Below are positions 38,057-47,515 of a DNA stretch of 64,000 nt, piece after piece. Below the pieces are notes generated by a model. That model had not been told where the DNA came from and made no database searches. It saw only the letters and a program-made list of their open reading frames with translations. The stretch is from Kaistia hirudinis (GTDB lineage: Bacteria > Pseudomonadota > Alphaproteobacteria > Rhizobiales > Kaistiaceae), in NCBI RefSeq assembly GCF_014196455.1, contig NZ_JACIDS010000006.1, positions 248,001-312,000 of the forward strand, in the 5' to 3' direction. Within the stretch, counting starts at the first letter, position 1; the number at the start of each line of letters is the position of its first letter. Position numbers and translations under genes: made by a program.

Positions 38057-38249
38057 GAATGGCTGCCTCGCTTTTCCATCTGCCGGGCGCGGCACCGGCC
38101 CGCCCTCTCCCCCCTTGTGGGGGAGAGATGGAGAGGGGGGCCTTTGCCCGGCACAGAGCGACGCTGTTCCCGATTTTCGCGCGGGCAGCGGGTTCCTCCT
38201 CCCCGACCCTCCCCCGCAAGGGGGGAGGGGTTAAGCCCGAGACCTGCCC
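38057..38249. repeat. Intergenic palindromic elements (RIME-like)
   Basis: CTCTCCCCC-cttgt-GGGGGAGAG (38105-38127) and CCCTCCCCC-gcaag-GGGGGAGGG (38207-38229). They resemble the elements at 29478 and 34852. No gene lies in the gap. Confidence 0.55.
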
Positions 38250-39752
38250 ATGACCCCCGACATCGTCATCATCGGCTCCGGCATGGGTGGCTCGACTCTG
38301 GCGGCGGGGCTGGTTGGCTCGGGTGCGAAGGTGCTGATCCTCGAAAAGGGCCAGCAGCTTCCCGATACGCCCGAAACGCGCGATCCGCGCGCCATCTTCC
38401 AGCGCGGCTTCTTCCGCCCGAAGGAGGTCTGGTACGACGCGGCCGATGGTTCGACGTTCAATCCCGGCAATTACTATTATGTCGGTGGCAATTCGAAGTT
38501 CTATGGCGCGGTGCTGATCCGCTATCGCGCCGAGGATTTCGCGGCGATGGAACATGAGGGCGGCGTCTCGCCGGCCTGGCCGATCGCCTATGACGTGATC
38601 GAGCCCTGGTACAGCCGCGCCGAGCAGCTCTACCGCGTGCGCGGCGCGCTCGGCGAGGATCCGACCGAGCCCTATCACTCGCAGCCCTATGCGTTCCCCC
38701 CGGTTCCCGACGAGCCGGCGCTCGCCGAGGTCCGCGCGCGGCTGAAGCAGCAGGGGCTGCATCCGGCCTCGCTGCCGCTCGGCGTCGATCACGAAGCCTG
38801 GCTCCGCCGGGCGAAGACGCCCTGGGACGCTTTCCCGGATACGCGCAGCGGCAAGATGGACGCGGAGACATGCGGCCTCGCTGCGGCGCTGAAGGATCCC
38901 GACATCACCATCGAGACCGGCGCCGATGTGGTCCGCCTGGTCGCCGGCGCGGGCGGGCGGATCGAGAAAATCGTCTATCGCAAGGATGGCGAACTGCGCG
39001 AACTGGCGCCGAAGCTCGTCGTGCTCTCGGCGGGCGCGGTGAAGTCCGCAGCGCTGCTGCTCGCCTCGAAGGACGAGCGGCATCCGAACGGGCTCGCCAA
39101 TTCCTCCGACGTCGTCGGCCGCTATTTCATGAACCACAATTCGACGGCCATGATCGCCGTCGATCCGCGCTTCCGCAACGACGCCATTCATCAGAAGACG
39201 TTCGGTTTCAACGACTTCTACCTCTCCGACGGCAAGGGCGGCCGCCCGCTCGGCAATATGCAGCTGCTCGGCCGCGTCTCAGGCCCGGTCATGAAGGCCG
39301 GCGCACCGCGCGCGCCGGAATGGGCGCTGTCGCTGCTCGCTCGCCACGCGGTCGATTTCCTCGCGATGAACGAGGATCTGCCCGACCCCGAAAGCCGCAT
39401 CCGCGTCGATGGCGAGAAGGTCGTGCTGCAATGGAAGCGCTCCAACATGGCGGCGCACCAGAAGCTGATCGACGTGATGAAGGAGCGCTTTCGCGCTGCC
39501 GGCTTCCCGATCGTGCTGACCAAGCCGTTCGACCGGCGCACGCCCTCGCATCAATGCGGCACGATCCGCTTCGGCTCCGACCCGGCGCAGGCGGCGCTCG
39601 ACACGGATTGCCGCGCCTTCGACCATCGCAATCTCTTCGTCGTCGACGCGTCCTTCCTGCCGACTTCGGCCGCGGTCAATCCGGCGCTGACCATCGCGGC
39701 GCAGGCGCTGCGCACCGCCGATCACATCCGCCGCACGGAGCTCGCATCGTGA
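38250..39752 (+). CDS. GMC-family FAD oxidoreductase, pyranose/gluconate-dehydrogenase-like (500 aa)
   Basis: A flavoprotein of the glucose-methanol-choline family. The FAD-binding motif is IVIIGSGMGGSTLAAGLVGSG (residues about 5-25) with ILEKG. VGGNSKFYGAVLIRYR holds the family's second signature region, VVLSAGAVKSAALLLASK lies mid-protein, and the C-terminal catalytic end is HQCGTIRFG ... VNPALTIAAQALRTADHI. It is likely to oxidise a sugar or polyol hydroxyl. It is translationally coupled to the SDR gene (GTGA overlap). Confidence 0.9.
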   Translation: MTPDIVIIGSGMGGSTLAAGLVGSGAKVLILEKGQQLPDTPETRDPRAIFQRGFFRPKEVWYDAADGSTFNPGNYYYVGGNSKFYGAVLIRYRAEDFAAMEHEGGVSPAWPIAYDVIEPWYSRAEQLYRVRGALGEDPTEPYHSQPYAFPPVPDEPALAEVRARLKQQGLHPASLPLGVDHEAWLRRAKTPWDAFPDTRSGKMDAETCGLAAALKDPDITIETGADVVRLVAGAGGRIEKIVYRKDGELRELAPKLVVLSAGAVKSAALLLASKDERHPNGLANSSDVVGRYFMNHNSTAMIAVDPRFRNDAIHQKTFGFNDFYLSDGKGGRPLGNMQLLGRVSGPVMKAGAPRAPEWALSLLARHAVDFLAMNEDLPDPESRIRVDGEKVVLQWKRSNMAAHQKLIDVMKERFRAAGFPIVLTKPFDRRTPSHQCGTIRFGSDPAQAALDTDCRAFDHRNLFVVDASFLPTSAAVNPALTIAAQALRTADHIRRTELAS

Positions 39753-40510
39753 GCCGGCCCGTCGCGCTCGTCACCGGCGCCGCGCGCGGCATCGGCCGCG
39801 CCATCGCGCTCGCCCTCGCCGAGGGGGGCTACGACATCGCCGTCGCCGACCGGGCGGAAGCCGACCCCACTGCAACGCTCGATGCCATCGAGGCAGTCGG
39901 CGCGCGCGGTTATTTTGCCGGATTCGATTTGGCCGATCTCTCTGCGCATGAGGCGGCGCTCGCCGCGATCCGGGATGCGCTCGGACCGGTCGATCTGCTG
40001 GTCAACAATGCCGGCATGGGCGCCGTGGTGCGGGGCGACCTGCTCGATCTTGAGCCGGCAAACTTTGACCGCATCATGGACGTGAACCTGCGCGGCACGC
40101 TGTTCCTCACCCAGCGCGTCGTCGCTTCCATGCTCGCCGCACCCGCGGCGCATCGGCGCGCCGTCGTCACGGTCACCTCGATCTCGGCGAGCCATGCCTC
40201 GCCGGAGCGGACGGACTATTGCATCTCCAAGGCGGCGCTTTCGATGTTCGTCCAGAACCTGGCGCTTCGCCTCGCGCCGACCGGTATCGGCGTCTACGAG
40301 ATCCGCCCCGGCATCATCCGCTCCGACATGACGGCGGCGGTCGCCGAGAAATATGACCGCCGCATCGCGGACGGGCTCGTCCCGGCCGGGCGCTGGGGCG
40401 AGGGCTCGGATGTCGCCGGCGCGGTCGTCGCGCTCGCCTCGGGCGCCTTCGCCTTTTCGACCGGCGCCGTGATCGGAGTCGACGGCGGCCTCGGCTTGGC
40501 GAGGCTCTGA
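39749..40510 (+). CDS. SDR-family 3-ketoacyl-reductase-like dehydrogenase (253 aa)
   Basis: A classical short-chain dehydrogenase. The cofactor motif is VTGAARGIGRAIA (residues 8-20), NNAG follows at about 88, the catalytic Ser is in VTSISASHAS, and YCISKAA has the YxxxK pair. The acidic residue in AVADRAEAD favours NAD(H). The start is a GTG at 39749 overlapping the GMC stop. It may interconvert a sugar alcohol and ketone. Confidence 0.92.
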   Translation: MSRPVALVTGAARGIGRAIALALAEGGYDIAVADRAEADPTATLDAIEAVGARGYFAGFDLADLSAHEAALAAIRDALGPVDLLVNNAGMGAVVRGDLLDLEPANFDRIMDVNLRGTLFLTQRVVASMLAAPAAHRRAVVTVTSISASHASPERTDYCISKAALSMFVQNLALRLAPTGIGVYEIRPGIIRSDMTAAVAEKYDRRIADGLVPAGRWGEGSDVAGAVVALASGAFAFSTGAVIGVDGGLGLARL

Positions 40511-40516
40511 TGTTTC

Positions 40517-40532
40517 ATTGGAACGTTCCAAT
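40517..40532. promoter_or_regulatory. LacI operator O3, ATTGGAACGTTCCAAT
   Basis: A perfect 16-base palindrome with the same 12-base core as O1 and O2, 46 bases before the second GMC gene. Its presence so far inside the cluster suggests a second regulated promoter here. Confidence 0.75.
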
Positions 40533-40577
40533 TTCGCCAATGGCGGCTTGCGGGCGAAAGCGCCCGGGAGGTTTGAG

Positions 40578-42212
40578 ATGACGGATTACATCATCGTCGG
40601 TGGCGGCCCGGCCGGCTGCGCCATCGCGGCGCGCCTCTCCGAGGATCCCGCGGTCAAGGTCGTGCTGCTCGAGGCAGGCCCGCGCGACAACAACCCGCTC
40701 TATCACTGGCCGGCGGGATTCGCGAAGATGACCAAGGGCATAGGCTCCTGGGGCTGGTCGACCGTGCCCCAGCGCCACATGAAGGACCGCGTCCTGCGCT
40801 ATACGCAGGCCAAGGTCATCGGCGGCGGCTCGACGATCAACGCCCAGCTCTATACGCGCGGCAACCGGCTCGACTATGACGAGTGGGCGCAGGCCGGCTG
40901 TCGCGGCTGGTCCTATGAAGAGGTCCTGCCCTATTTCAAGCGAGCTGAGGACAATCAACGCTTTAGCGATGATTTCCACGCCTCGGGCGGCCCGATCGGC
41001 GTCTCCATGCCGGTCGCCCCGCTGCCCATTTGCGATGCCTATATGCGGGCGGCGCAGGAGATGGGCATCCCCTACAATTACGACTTCAACGGCGCCCATC
41101 AGGCCGGCGTCGGCTTCTATCAATTGTCGCAGAAGCATGCCCGCCGGTCCTCCGCCGCCACCGGCTATCTGAAGCCCGCCGCGGGTCGCGCCAATCTCAC
41201 CGTGCGCACCGGCGTCCAGGTTCTGCGCATCCTCGTCGAGAAGGGGCGGGCGGTCGGCGTCGAGATTGCGGAAAACGGCGTCAAATCAAGGATTTCGGCG
41301 AATAGCGAGGTGATCGTCTCCTCGGGCGCTATCGGTTCGCCGCGCCTCTTGATGCTGTCCGGCATCGGCCCGGCGGATCATCTGCGCGCGGTCGGCGTCG
41401 ATGTGGTGCATGACCTGCCGGGCGTCGGCGGCAATCTGCAGGATCATCTCGACCTCTTCGCGATCTGCGAATGCACCGGCGACGATACCTATGATTCCTA
41501 TGCCAAGTGGTATCGCTCGGCCTATGCCGGGATCCAATATCTCCTGTTCAAACAAGGGCCTGTCGCCTCCTCGCTCTTCGAGACCGGTGGCTTCTGGTAT
41601 GCCGATCCCGAGGCGCGCTCGCCCGACATCCAGTTCCATCTCGGCCTCGGCTCCGGCATCGAGGCGGGCGTCGCGAAGCTCCGGAATGCCGGCGTCACGC
41701 TGAACTCCGCGTTCCTCCGCCCCCGCTCGCGCGGCACCGTGCGCCTCGGTTCGGCCGATCCCGCCGCGGCGCCGCTGATCGACCCGAACTATTGGGAGGA
41801 TCCCTATGATCGCGAGATGTCGATCAAGGGGTTGAAGCTGGCGCGCGAGATCTTCCGGCAGAAGGCGTTAGCGCCCTTCATCCTGGCGGAACGGCTGCCG
41901 GGGGACGGCGTTAGGACGGACCAGGAATTGTTCGACTATGGCTGCCGCCATGCCAAGACCGATCATCACCCCGCCGGCACCTGCAAGATGGGCGTCGACG
42001 AGCATGCCGTCGTCGATCCGCAGCTCAAAGTCCGGGGGATTGAAGGGCTCCGCGTCGCCGATTCCTCGATCATGCCGCAGGTCAATTCGTCCAACACCAA
42101 TGCGCCCACGATCATGATTGGAGAGAAGGCGGCTGATCTTATCCGTGGCGCAATTCCTCTGCCGCGGGTTAGCATTGCGCCTGTCGAAGAAGCGCGGCCG
42201 CGAGTCGCCTGA
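40578..42212 (+). CDS. GMC-family FAD oxidoreductase, choline/alcohol-dehydrogenase-like (544 aa)
   Basis: An FAD alcohol dehydrogenase. The N-terminal ADP-binding fold is YIIVGGGPAGCAIAARLSED with VVLLEAGPRDNN. The GMC signature 1 region is AKVIGGGSTINAQLYTRGN, signature 2 is SSGAIGSPRLLMLSGIGP, and the catalytic His is in HHPAGTCKMG, with the second active-site Asn in NTNAPTIMIGEKAADLI. The type includes choline and polyethylene-glycol dehydrogenases. It could make the aldehyde used by the aldehyde dehydrogenase (31972). The ATG has a GGGAGG site. Confidence 0.94.
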   Translation: MTDYIIVGGGPAGCAIAARLSEDPAVKVVLLEAGPRDNNPLYHWPAGFAKMTKGIGSWGWSTVPQRHMKDRVLRYTQAKVIGGGSTINAQLYTRGNRLDYDEWAQAGCRGWSYEEVLPYFKRAEDNQRFSDDFHASGGPIGVSMPVAPLPICDAYMRAAQEMGIPYNYDFNGAHQAGVGFYQLSQKHARRSSAATGYLKPAAGRANLTVRTGVQVLRILVEKGRAVGVEIAENGVKSRISANSEVIVSSGAIGSPRLLMLSGIGPADHLRAVGVDVVHDLPGVGGNLQDHLDLFAICECTGDDTYDSYAKWYRSAYAGIQYLLFKQGPVASSLFETGGFWYADPEARSPDIQFHLGLGSGIEAGVAKLRNAGVTLNSAFLRPRSRGTVRLGSADPAAAPLIDPNYWEDPYDREMSIKGLKLAREIFRQKALAPFILAERLPGDGVRTDQELFDYGCRHAKTDHHPAGTCKMGVDEHAVVDPQLKVRGIEGLRVADSSIMPQVNSSNTNAPTIMIGEKAADLIRGAIPLPRVSIAPVEEARPRVA

Positions 42213-42232
42213 GGAAAAGGGTAGGAACGCCA

Positions 42233-42541
42233 ATGATCAGCCACTGCGTCTTCATCCGCTATCGCAAGGATGCGACGGACGCCATGCGCGATGATATCTA
42301 CAAGGGCCTGCAGGCCCTGAAACCGCGCATTCCCGGGCTGGCCAGCATCGTCATCGGCGCCAATTCGAGCCCGGAAGGCCTCGACAAGGGCTTCTCGGAA
42401 GGCTTCATCGTGACGTTCCGCACGGCCGAGGCGCGCGACCGCTATCTCGCCGACGAGGAGCACGCCAAGGTCGGCGCCAAGATCGTCGCGGCGGCCGAAG
42501 GTGGCATCGAGGGCATTCTGGTCTACGACCTCGAATCCTGA
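42233..42541 (+). CDS. Dabb (stress-responsive alpha/beta barrel) family protein (102 aa)
   Basis: A small ferredoxin-like dimeric barrel. It has MISHCVFIRYRKDATDAMRDDIYKGLQALKPRIPGLASIVIGANSSPEG, and later GFIVTFRTAEARDRYLADEEH, the family's conserved regions. Some members help polyketide cyclisation or bind hydrophobic molecules; here it presumably serves the preceding oxidation pathway. It is 20 bases after the GMC gene. Confidence 0.88.
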   Translation: MISHCVFIRYRKDATDAMRDDIYKGLQALKPRIPGLASIVIGANSSPEGLDKGFSEGFIVTFRTAEARDRYLADEEHAKVGAKIVAAAEGGIEGILVYDLES

Positions 42542-42647
42542 GGGCGCTGGCGCGTCTTTGCTTGGGCGGGACGCCGGTGCGTGCTGAATCATCCAGACTA
42601 TTCAAGGAGTTGTCAGTGCCAGCCGTCTCGATGGCGGCTGCAGTGCC

Positions 42648-45600
42648 TCAGTGAAAATCCCGCGATTTCGGGATGATCCGCACGTCGCGTGGATGGGCAC
42701 CGCCATGCGGGCGCTTCGTTCCGCGCGGATATTGCGGATGCACGAACTCGTCCGCGCGGGAGAGGGTGAGCTTCGGCTTGTCGGCCTCGGAGAGGTGCCG
42801 GAGGTCGTCGGTGCGGTCGACGAGGTGGCCGGCCACCAGATGGATGATGCCTTCCGTGCTCTTCTGGATACGGCCCTCGACCAGCAGCAGGCGCGAGCCG
42901 AGGATCTGGCGGCGATATTCTTCGAACATCCGTGTCCAGATCACGACATTGACGATACCGGTCTCGTCCTCGAGCGTCATGAACACGACATTGCCCTTGC
43001 CGGGCCGCTGGCGCACCAGCACGACGCCGGCGCTGCGCGCCCGCGCGCCGTCGCGCAGCGCCGTCGTCTCGGCCGCGCTGAGAATCCCCTCCCGCGCCAT
43101 CCGCGCGCGCAGAAACGACATGGGATGCGCCTTCAGCGAGAGGCGCAGCGTCTGGTAATCCGCAACGACATGCTCGGAAAGCGGCATGGCGGGCAGCGGC
43201 GCATCGCTCTCCTCGGCGAGTTCCGCGGCATCCGCGGCGGCGAAGAGCGGCAGGAGGCGTGAATCCGGCAGCCGCCGCACCGCCCACAGCGCCTGACGCC
43301 GGTCGAGGCCGAGCGAGCGGAAGGCGTCGGCATCGGCGAGCTTCTCATAGGCGCGCCGCTCCAGCCCCGTACGGCGCACCAGCGTTTCGAGATCGACGAA
43401 ACCCACGCCGCGCGCCGCCGCGATACGTTCCGCCCAATCCTCGCGAAAGCCGTCGATCTGGCGAAAGCCGAGGCGCAGCGCGAGGCCGTCCGCCGTCGGC
43501 TCCAGGGCGTTGTCCCAATGGCTGGAGCCGATATCGACGGGGCGGATCGGGACGTCATGCTCGGCCGCATCGCGCACGATCTGCGCCGGTGCATAGAAAC
43601 CCATGGGCTGCGAATTGAGCAGTGCCGCCGCGAAGGCGGCTGGGTGGTGGCATTTGATCCAGGCCGAGATGTAGACGAGCTTGGCGAAGCTGGCGGCATG
43701 GCTTTCGGGAAAGCCATATTCGCCGAAGCCCTCGATCTGCGAGAAGCAGTTTTCCGCAAAGGCCGGCTCATAGCCACGCGCGATCATGCGGCCGACCATC
43801 TTCTCCTTGTATTTGTGGATCGTGCCATTGTGACGGAAGGTGGCCATCGCCTTGCGCAGGCCATTCGCCTCGTCGCCGGTGAACTTCGCCGCCACCATGG
43901 CGAGCTTCATCGCCTGCTCCTGAAAGATCGGTACGCCGAGCGTGCGTTCCAGCACCTCTTTCAGTTCGTCCGGGTGGCCGTGCTCGGGCGCGGGCGCGGG
44001 ATAATTCGCGGCTTCGATTCCCGCGCGGCGCTTCAGATAGGGATGCACCATATTGCCCTGGATCGGACCGGGCCGGACGATCGCGACCTGGATGACGAGG
44101 TCGTAGAACTTCCGCGGCTTCATGCGCGGCAGCATGTTCATCTGCGCGCGGCTCTCGACCTGGAAGACGCCGATCGAATCGCCCTTGCAGAGCATGTCGT
44201 AGACGACGGGATCCTCGGCCGGCACGGTGTGGAGCTCGTAATGGCCGCCGCCCGCACCCTCGATCAGGTCGAAGGCCTTGCGGATGCAGGTCAGCATGCC
44301 GAGGCCGAGAATATCGACCTTCATCATCTTGACCACGTCGATGTCGTCCTTGTCCCACTCGATGAAGGATCGGCCCTCCATCGCCGCCGGGCCGGTCGGC
44401 ACGAGATCGCCGAGGAGCGCGCGCGTCAGCACGAAGCCGCCGACATGCTGCGAGAGATGACGCGGAAAGCCGCGCAGTTCCATGGCGAGGTCGATGGCGC
44501 GGCGGATCATCGGATTGGCCGGGTCGAGCCCCGCCTCGGCCACGAATTTCTCCTGGATCCCCGAGCCCCAGCCGCCGCCCCAGATGGTGCCGCCCAGCGC
44601 CAGGATCACGTCCTCGGACAGGCCGAGCGCCTTGCCGACCTCGCGGATCGCCGCCTTGGAGCGATAGGAGATGACCGTCGCGCAGATCGAGGCGCGCAGC
44701 CTTCCATAGCGGCGATAGATGTACTGGATCACCTCCTCGCGCCGCTCATGCTCGAAATCGACGTCGATATCGGGCGGCTCCTTGCGCTCGGGCGACAGGA
44801 AGCGGTCGAACAGCAGCTGATGCCGGACCGGGTCGACGGCCGTCACGCCGAGGCAATAGCAGACGGCGGAATTGGCGGCCGATCCGCGGCCCTGGCAGAG
44901 AATGCCGATCTCGCGCGCATAGGCGACGATGTCGTGCACGGTGATGAAATAGGCCGGGTAATCGCAGCGTTGGATGAGATCCAGTTCCATCGCCAGGGTT
45001 TCCCGCACCTGCTGCGGGATGCCGCCGGGATAGCGCTCCGCCGCGCCCTTCCAGGTGAGCGCTTCGAGATGCTGCTGCGGCGTCAGGCTGGGCGGCACCG
45101 GCTCGCGCGGATATTCATAGGCGATCTCGTCGAGCGTGAAGGTGATGCGCGCCAGAAGGCGCGTCGTCTCGTCGAGCGCTTCAGGGTGATCGCGAAAGAG
45201 ACGCGCCATCTCGGCAGGCTTCTTCAGGTGCCGCTCGGCATTCGCCTCCAGCCGCCGCCCGACCTTTTCGATCGTGGTCTTCTCGCGGATGCAGGTGAGC
45301 ACATCCTGCAGCGCCCGCCGTTCGGGGGCGTGGTAGAGCACGTCGCCGACGGCAATGAGCGGCACCCCGGCGCGTTCGGCAAGGCTTGCAAGCGCGGCGA
45401 GACGGCGGCGGTCATCGCCGCGCCGGTGCATGGCGGCGGCGAGCCAGACCCGTCCCGGCGCCAGGGCGGCGAGCCGGTCGAGCGCCGCCGCCGCGCCGTC
45501 GAGCGGGCCCTGCGGCGGCATCAGGACGAAGAGCGAGCCTTCCTGCGCCAGAGCGAGATCCGCGAAGAGGAGCTCGCATTCGCCCTTGATCGTCCGCTTC

Positions 45601-45917
45601 TTGCCGAGGCTCAAGAGGTGGGAGAGGCGGCTATAGGCCGGCCGGTCGGTCGGATAGGCGATGATATCGGGCGTGCCGTCGGCAAAGACGAGGCGCACCC
45701 CGACGACGAGGCGAAAGCCGCTCTGCCTTATGCCGTTTTCTTCCGAGCACCAGGCATCATGCGCCCGCACGATGCCCGCGAAGGTGTTGCGGTCGGCGAT
45801 CCCGATCCCGGCCAGCCCGAGCGCCGCCGCGGTCTCCACCAGTTCGCGCGCATGCGACCCGCCCTCCAGGAAGGAGAAATTGCTGATCGCGGCGAGCTCG
45901 GCATAGGGCGCGCTCAT
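42648..45917 (-). CDS. dnaE2: Error-prone DNA polymerase DnaE2 / ImuC (1089 aa)
   Basis: The C-family polymerase of the mutasome that copies damaged DNA. Domains in order: PHP (about 1-280, AELAAISNFSFLEGGSHARELV), the polymerase core with RGSAANSAVCYCLGVTAVDP and the catalytic acidic motif PPDIDVDF, the fingers and tHhH region, and a C-terminal OB fold (ARSAGVVLVRQRPGKGNVVFMTLEDETG). It lacks the long C-terminal part of replicative DnaE. It overlaps imuB by 4 bases (ATGA) and belongs to the LexA-controlled cassette. Confidence 0.97.
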   Translation of the reverse strand: MSAPYAELAAISNFSFLEGGSHARELVETAAALGLAGIGIADRNTFAGIVRAHDAWCSEENGIRQSGFRLVVGVRLVFADGTPDIIAYPTDRPAYSRLSHLLSLGKKRTIKGECELLFADLALAQEGSLFVLMPPQGPLDGAAAALDRLAALAPGRVWLAAAMHRRGDDRRRLAALASLAERAGVPLIAVGDVLYHAPERRALQDVLTCIREKTTIEKVGRRLEANAERHLKKPAEMARLFRDHPEALDETTRLLARITFTLDEIAYEYPREPVPPSLTPQQHLEALTWKGAAERYPGGIPQQVRETLAMELDLIQRCDYPAYFITVHDIVAYAREIGILCQGRGSAANSAVCYCLGVTAVDPVRHQLLFDRFLSPERKEPPDIDVDFEHERREEVIQYIYRRYGRLRASICATVISYRSKAAIREVGKALGLSEDVILALGGTIWGGGWGSGIQEKFVAEAGLDPANPMIRRAIDLAMELRGFPRHLSQHVGGFVLTRALLGDLVPTGPAAMEGRSFIEWDKDDIDVVKMMKVDILGLGMLTCIRKAFDLIEGAGGGHYELHTVPAEDPVVYDMLCKGDSIGVFQVESRAQMNMLPRMKPRKFYDLVIQVAIVRPGPIQGNMVHPYLKRRAGIEAANYPAPAPEHGHPDELKEVLERTLGVPIFQEQAMKLAMVAAKFTGDEANGLRKAMATFRHNGTIHKYKEKMVGRMIARGYEPAFAENCFSQIEGFGEYGFPESHAASFAKLVYISAWIKCHHPAAFAAALLNSQPMGFYAPAQIVRDAAEHDVPIRPVDIGSSHWDNALEPTADGLALRLGFRQIDGFREDWAERIAAARGVGFVDLETLVRRTGLERRAYEKLADADAFRSLGLDRRQALWAVRRLPDSRLLPLFAAADAAELAEESDAPLPAMPLSEHVVADYQTLRLSLKAHPMSFLRARMAREGILSAAETTALRDGARARSAGVVLVRQRPGKGNVVFMTLEDETGIVNVVIWTRMFEEYRRQILGSRLLLVEGRIQKSTEGIIHLVAGHLVDRTDDLRHLSEADKPKLTLSRADEFVHPQYPRGTKRPHGGAHPRDVRIIPKSRDFH

Positions 45918-47515
45918 GCGAACAGCCCGTGCATGTACCAGCGCGGCTGGGTGTTCGCGCTTTCATAGAGGCCTTCGCGATAGAGCCAGAAGCGGCGGCC
46001 GGTCTCGTCCTCGACGCGGTAATAGTCGCGCGTCGTCGCGGCGGCGTTCTCGGCCCTCGGGTCATGCGCCATCCGCCACCATTCCGGCGCGATTCGCTCC
46101 GGCCCTTCCGCATGGGCGATGCGGTGCAGCGCGCGGCGCCAGCGGAACTGGAAGGGCGGTCCGTCCGGCACCTCGGCGAGCGCCTCGACGGGCTCGGGCG
46201 GGTCGAGCAGCGTCAGGGGACGCAGCGGCGGTTCGCCTGGCAGCGGCGGCTCGCCCGCTGCGTCCTCGGCCTTGGACGGCGCGCCGTCGGCGAAGCGGAT
46301 GGCCGGTACGAGGCGGGAGCGTCGCTCGGGCATATGGGTGTCGTCGCGCAGGAAACGCAGGATCGGCGCGGTTCCGAAGCGCGCGCCGAGCTGGTCGATC
46401 AGCTCGAAGAGGGCGCCTTCATCCTCGTCCGTGCCGTCGAGATCGCGCTGCACGGCGGCGATCGCCTCCGTGCGATAGGCGCCGAGCCGCACGAGGTCGA
46501 AGCCGAAGCCGGCATCGAGCGGATCGGACAGGGCATCGAGCCGTTCGGCGAAGAGGCGCATGAGCGCGCGCGGATCGCGGCTCGGCCGCGTGGTCGCGAC
46601 GGCGATGCGACGGACGGCGCCGTCGACGCGGTAGAAGGACGCCTCGAAGCCGCGCCCGCCTTCGCCGCGCGCCTCAAGCCGCCAGCCGAGATCCTCCGCG
46701 AGGAAGCGCAGCGTCGCGGCGATGTCCTCCGTGCGCACGATGGGCTCGAAGAAGATCCGCTCGACGAGCAGTGCGGCGACGGGCCGGCGGGGCGAGATCG
46801 GGTGCTCGGCCGCGGCGGTGAGCTGGTCCAGCCGGGTCACGATCTGCGATCCGAAGCGGGCGGCGAGCGGCGCGCGCGGCCTTTCCAGCAGATCGGCGAT
46901 CGTCTTGAGCCCGGCGCGGGTGAGCGCGAGGATCTCGTGGGGTTCCAGTTCCAGCGCCGCGACGGGGAGGTCGCGCACGGAAGCCGTCTCGTCGCCCGGC
47001 GCCACGATGCGCGGCTGCCCGGTACGGGCGAGGGCGCGGGCCGTCTCGCTCGCTCCGGCGATCGCGCCATGGGCGGTGAAGCCGGCCCGGGCGAGGCGGC
47101 CAAGCGCATCGCGCAGAAGCGCCTTCTCGCCCCCGAAGAGCGCGGCGACGCCCGTCAGATCGAGAACGAGTTCATTCCCGCCCCGCCGGGCGACTAGCGG
47201 CGTATAGCGGTCGCAGCCATCCGCCAGACGCTCCATCAATTGGTCATCGGCCGCGCTGTCGAAATCGGCGATGGCGGGATCGGCGATGCGGGCCCGGGCT
47301 TCGGCAAGCGCCAGCCCCGGCGTGAGGCCACATTCAAGCGCCGCCGGATCCGGCGCGGCGATGCGCATCGCGCCCTTGACCTTCTCGACGATCAGGAGCG
47401 GCGTCGTGGCCGGCAGATCGCGGAACGGCGCCCGCGGCAGGCGGCGCAGCCGGTCGGAAGCGAGGAAGGGAAAGCGGATCGCGCCAAAGCGGCGCGGGGT
47501 TGAAGCGGCTTTCAT
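45914..47515 (-). CDS. imuB: ImuB, catalytically inactive Y-family polymerase homologue (533 aa)
   Basis: The hub protein of the mutasome that links DnaE2 and ImuA to the clamp. The N-terminal half resembles Y-family polymerases (LLIVEKVKGAMRIAA, LVLDLTGVAALFGGE) but lacks the catalytic DxD and SxDE residues. The C-terminal half has GFGFDLVRLGAYRTEAIAAVQ and the family end RDYYRVEDETGRRFWLYREGLY. The start MKAASTPRRFG at 47515 is chosen for homology; an ATG 10 codons upstream is also open. Its first 182 bases overlap the end of imuA in another frame. Confidence 0.93.
   Translation of the reverse strand: MKAASTPRRFGAIRFPFLASDRLRRLPRAPFRDLPATTPLLIVEKVKGAMRIAAPDPAALECGLTPGLALAEARARIADPAIADFDSAADDQLMERLADGCDRYTPLVARRGGNELVLDLTGVAALFGGEKALLRDALGRLARAGFTAHGAIAGASETARALARTGQPRIVAPGDETASVRDLPVAALELEPHEILALTRAGLKTIADLLERPRAPLAARFGSQIVTRLDQLTAAAEHPISPRRPVAALLVERIFFEPIVRTEDIAATLRFLAEDLGWRLEARGEGGRGFEASFYRVDGAVRRIAVATTRPSRDPRALMRLFAERLDALSDPLDAGFGFDLVRLGAYRTEAIAAVQRDLDGTDEDEGALFELIDQLGARFGTAPILRFLRDDTHMPERRSRLVPAIRFADGAPSKAEDAAGEPPLPGEPPLRPLTLLDPPEPVEALAEVPDGPPFQFRWRRALHRIAHAEGPERIAPEWWRMAHDPRAENAAATTRDYYRVEDETGRRFWLYREGLYESANTQPRWYMHGLFA

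Noticed and set aside
43518-45968. Long plus-strand frame (816 codons) opposite dnaE2
   Set aside because: DnaE2 on the minus strand is complete and supported by motifs; the opposite frame is composition-driven.
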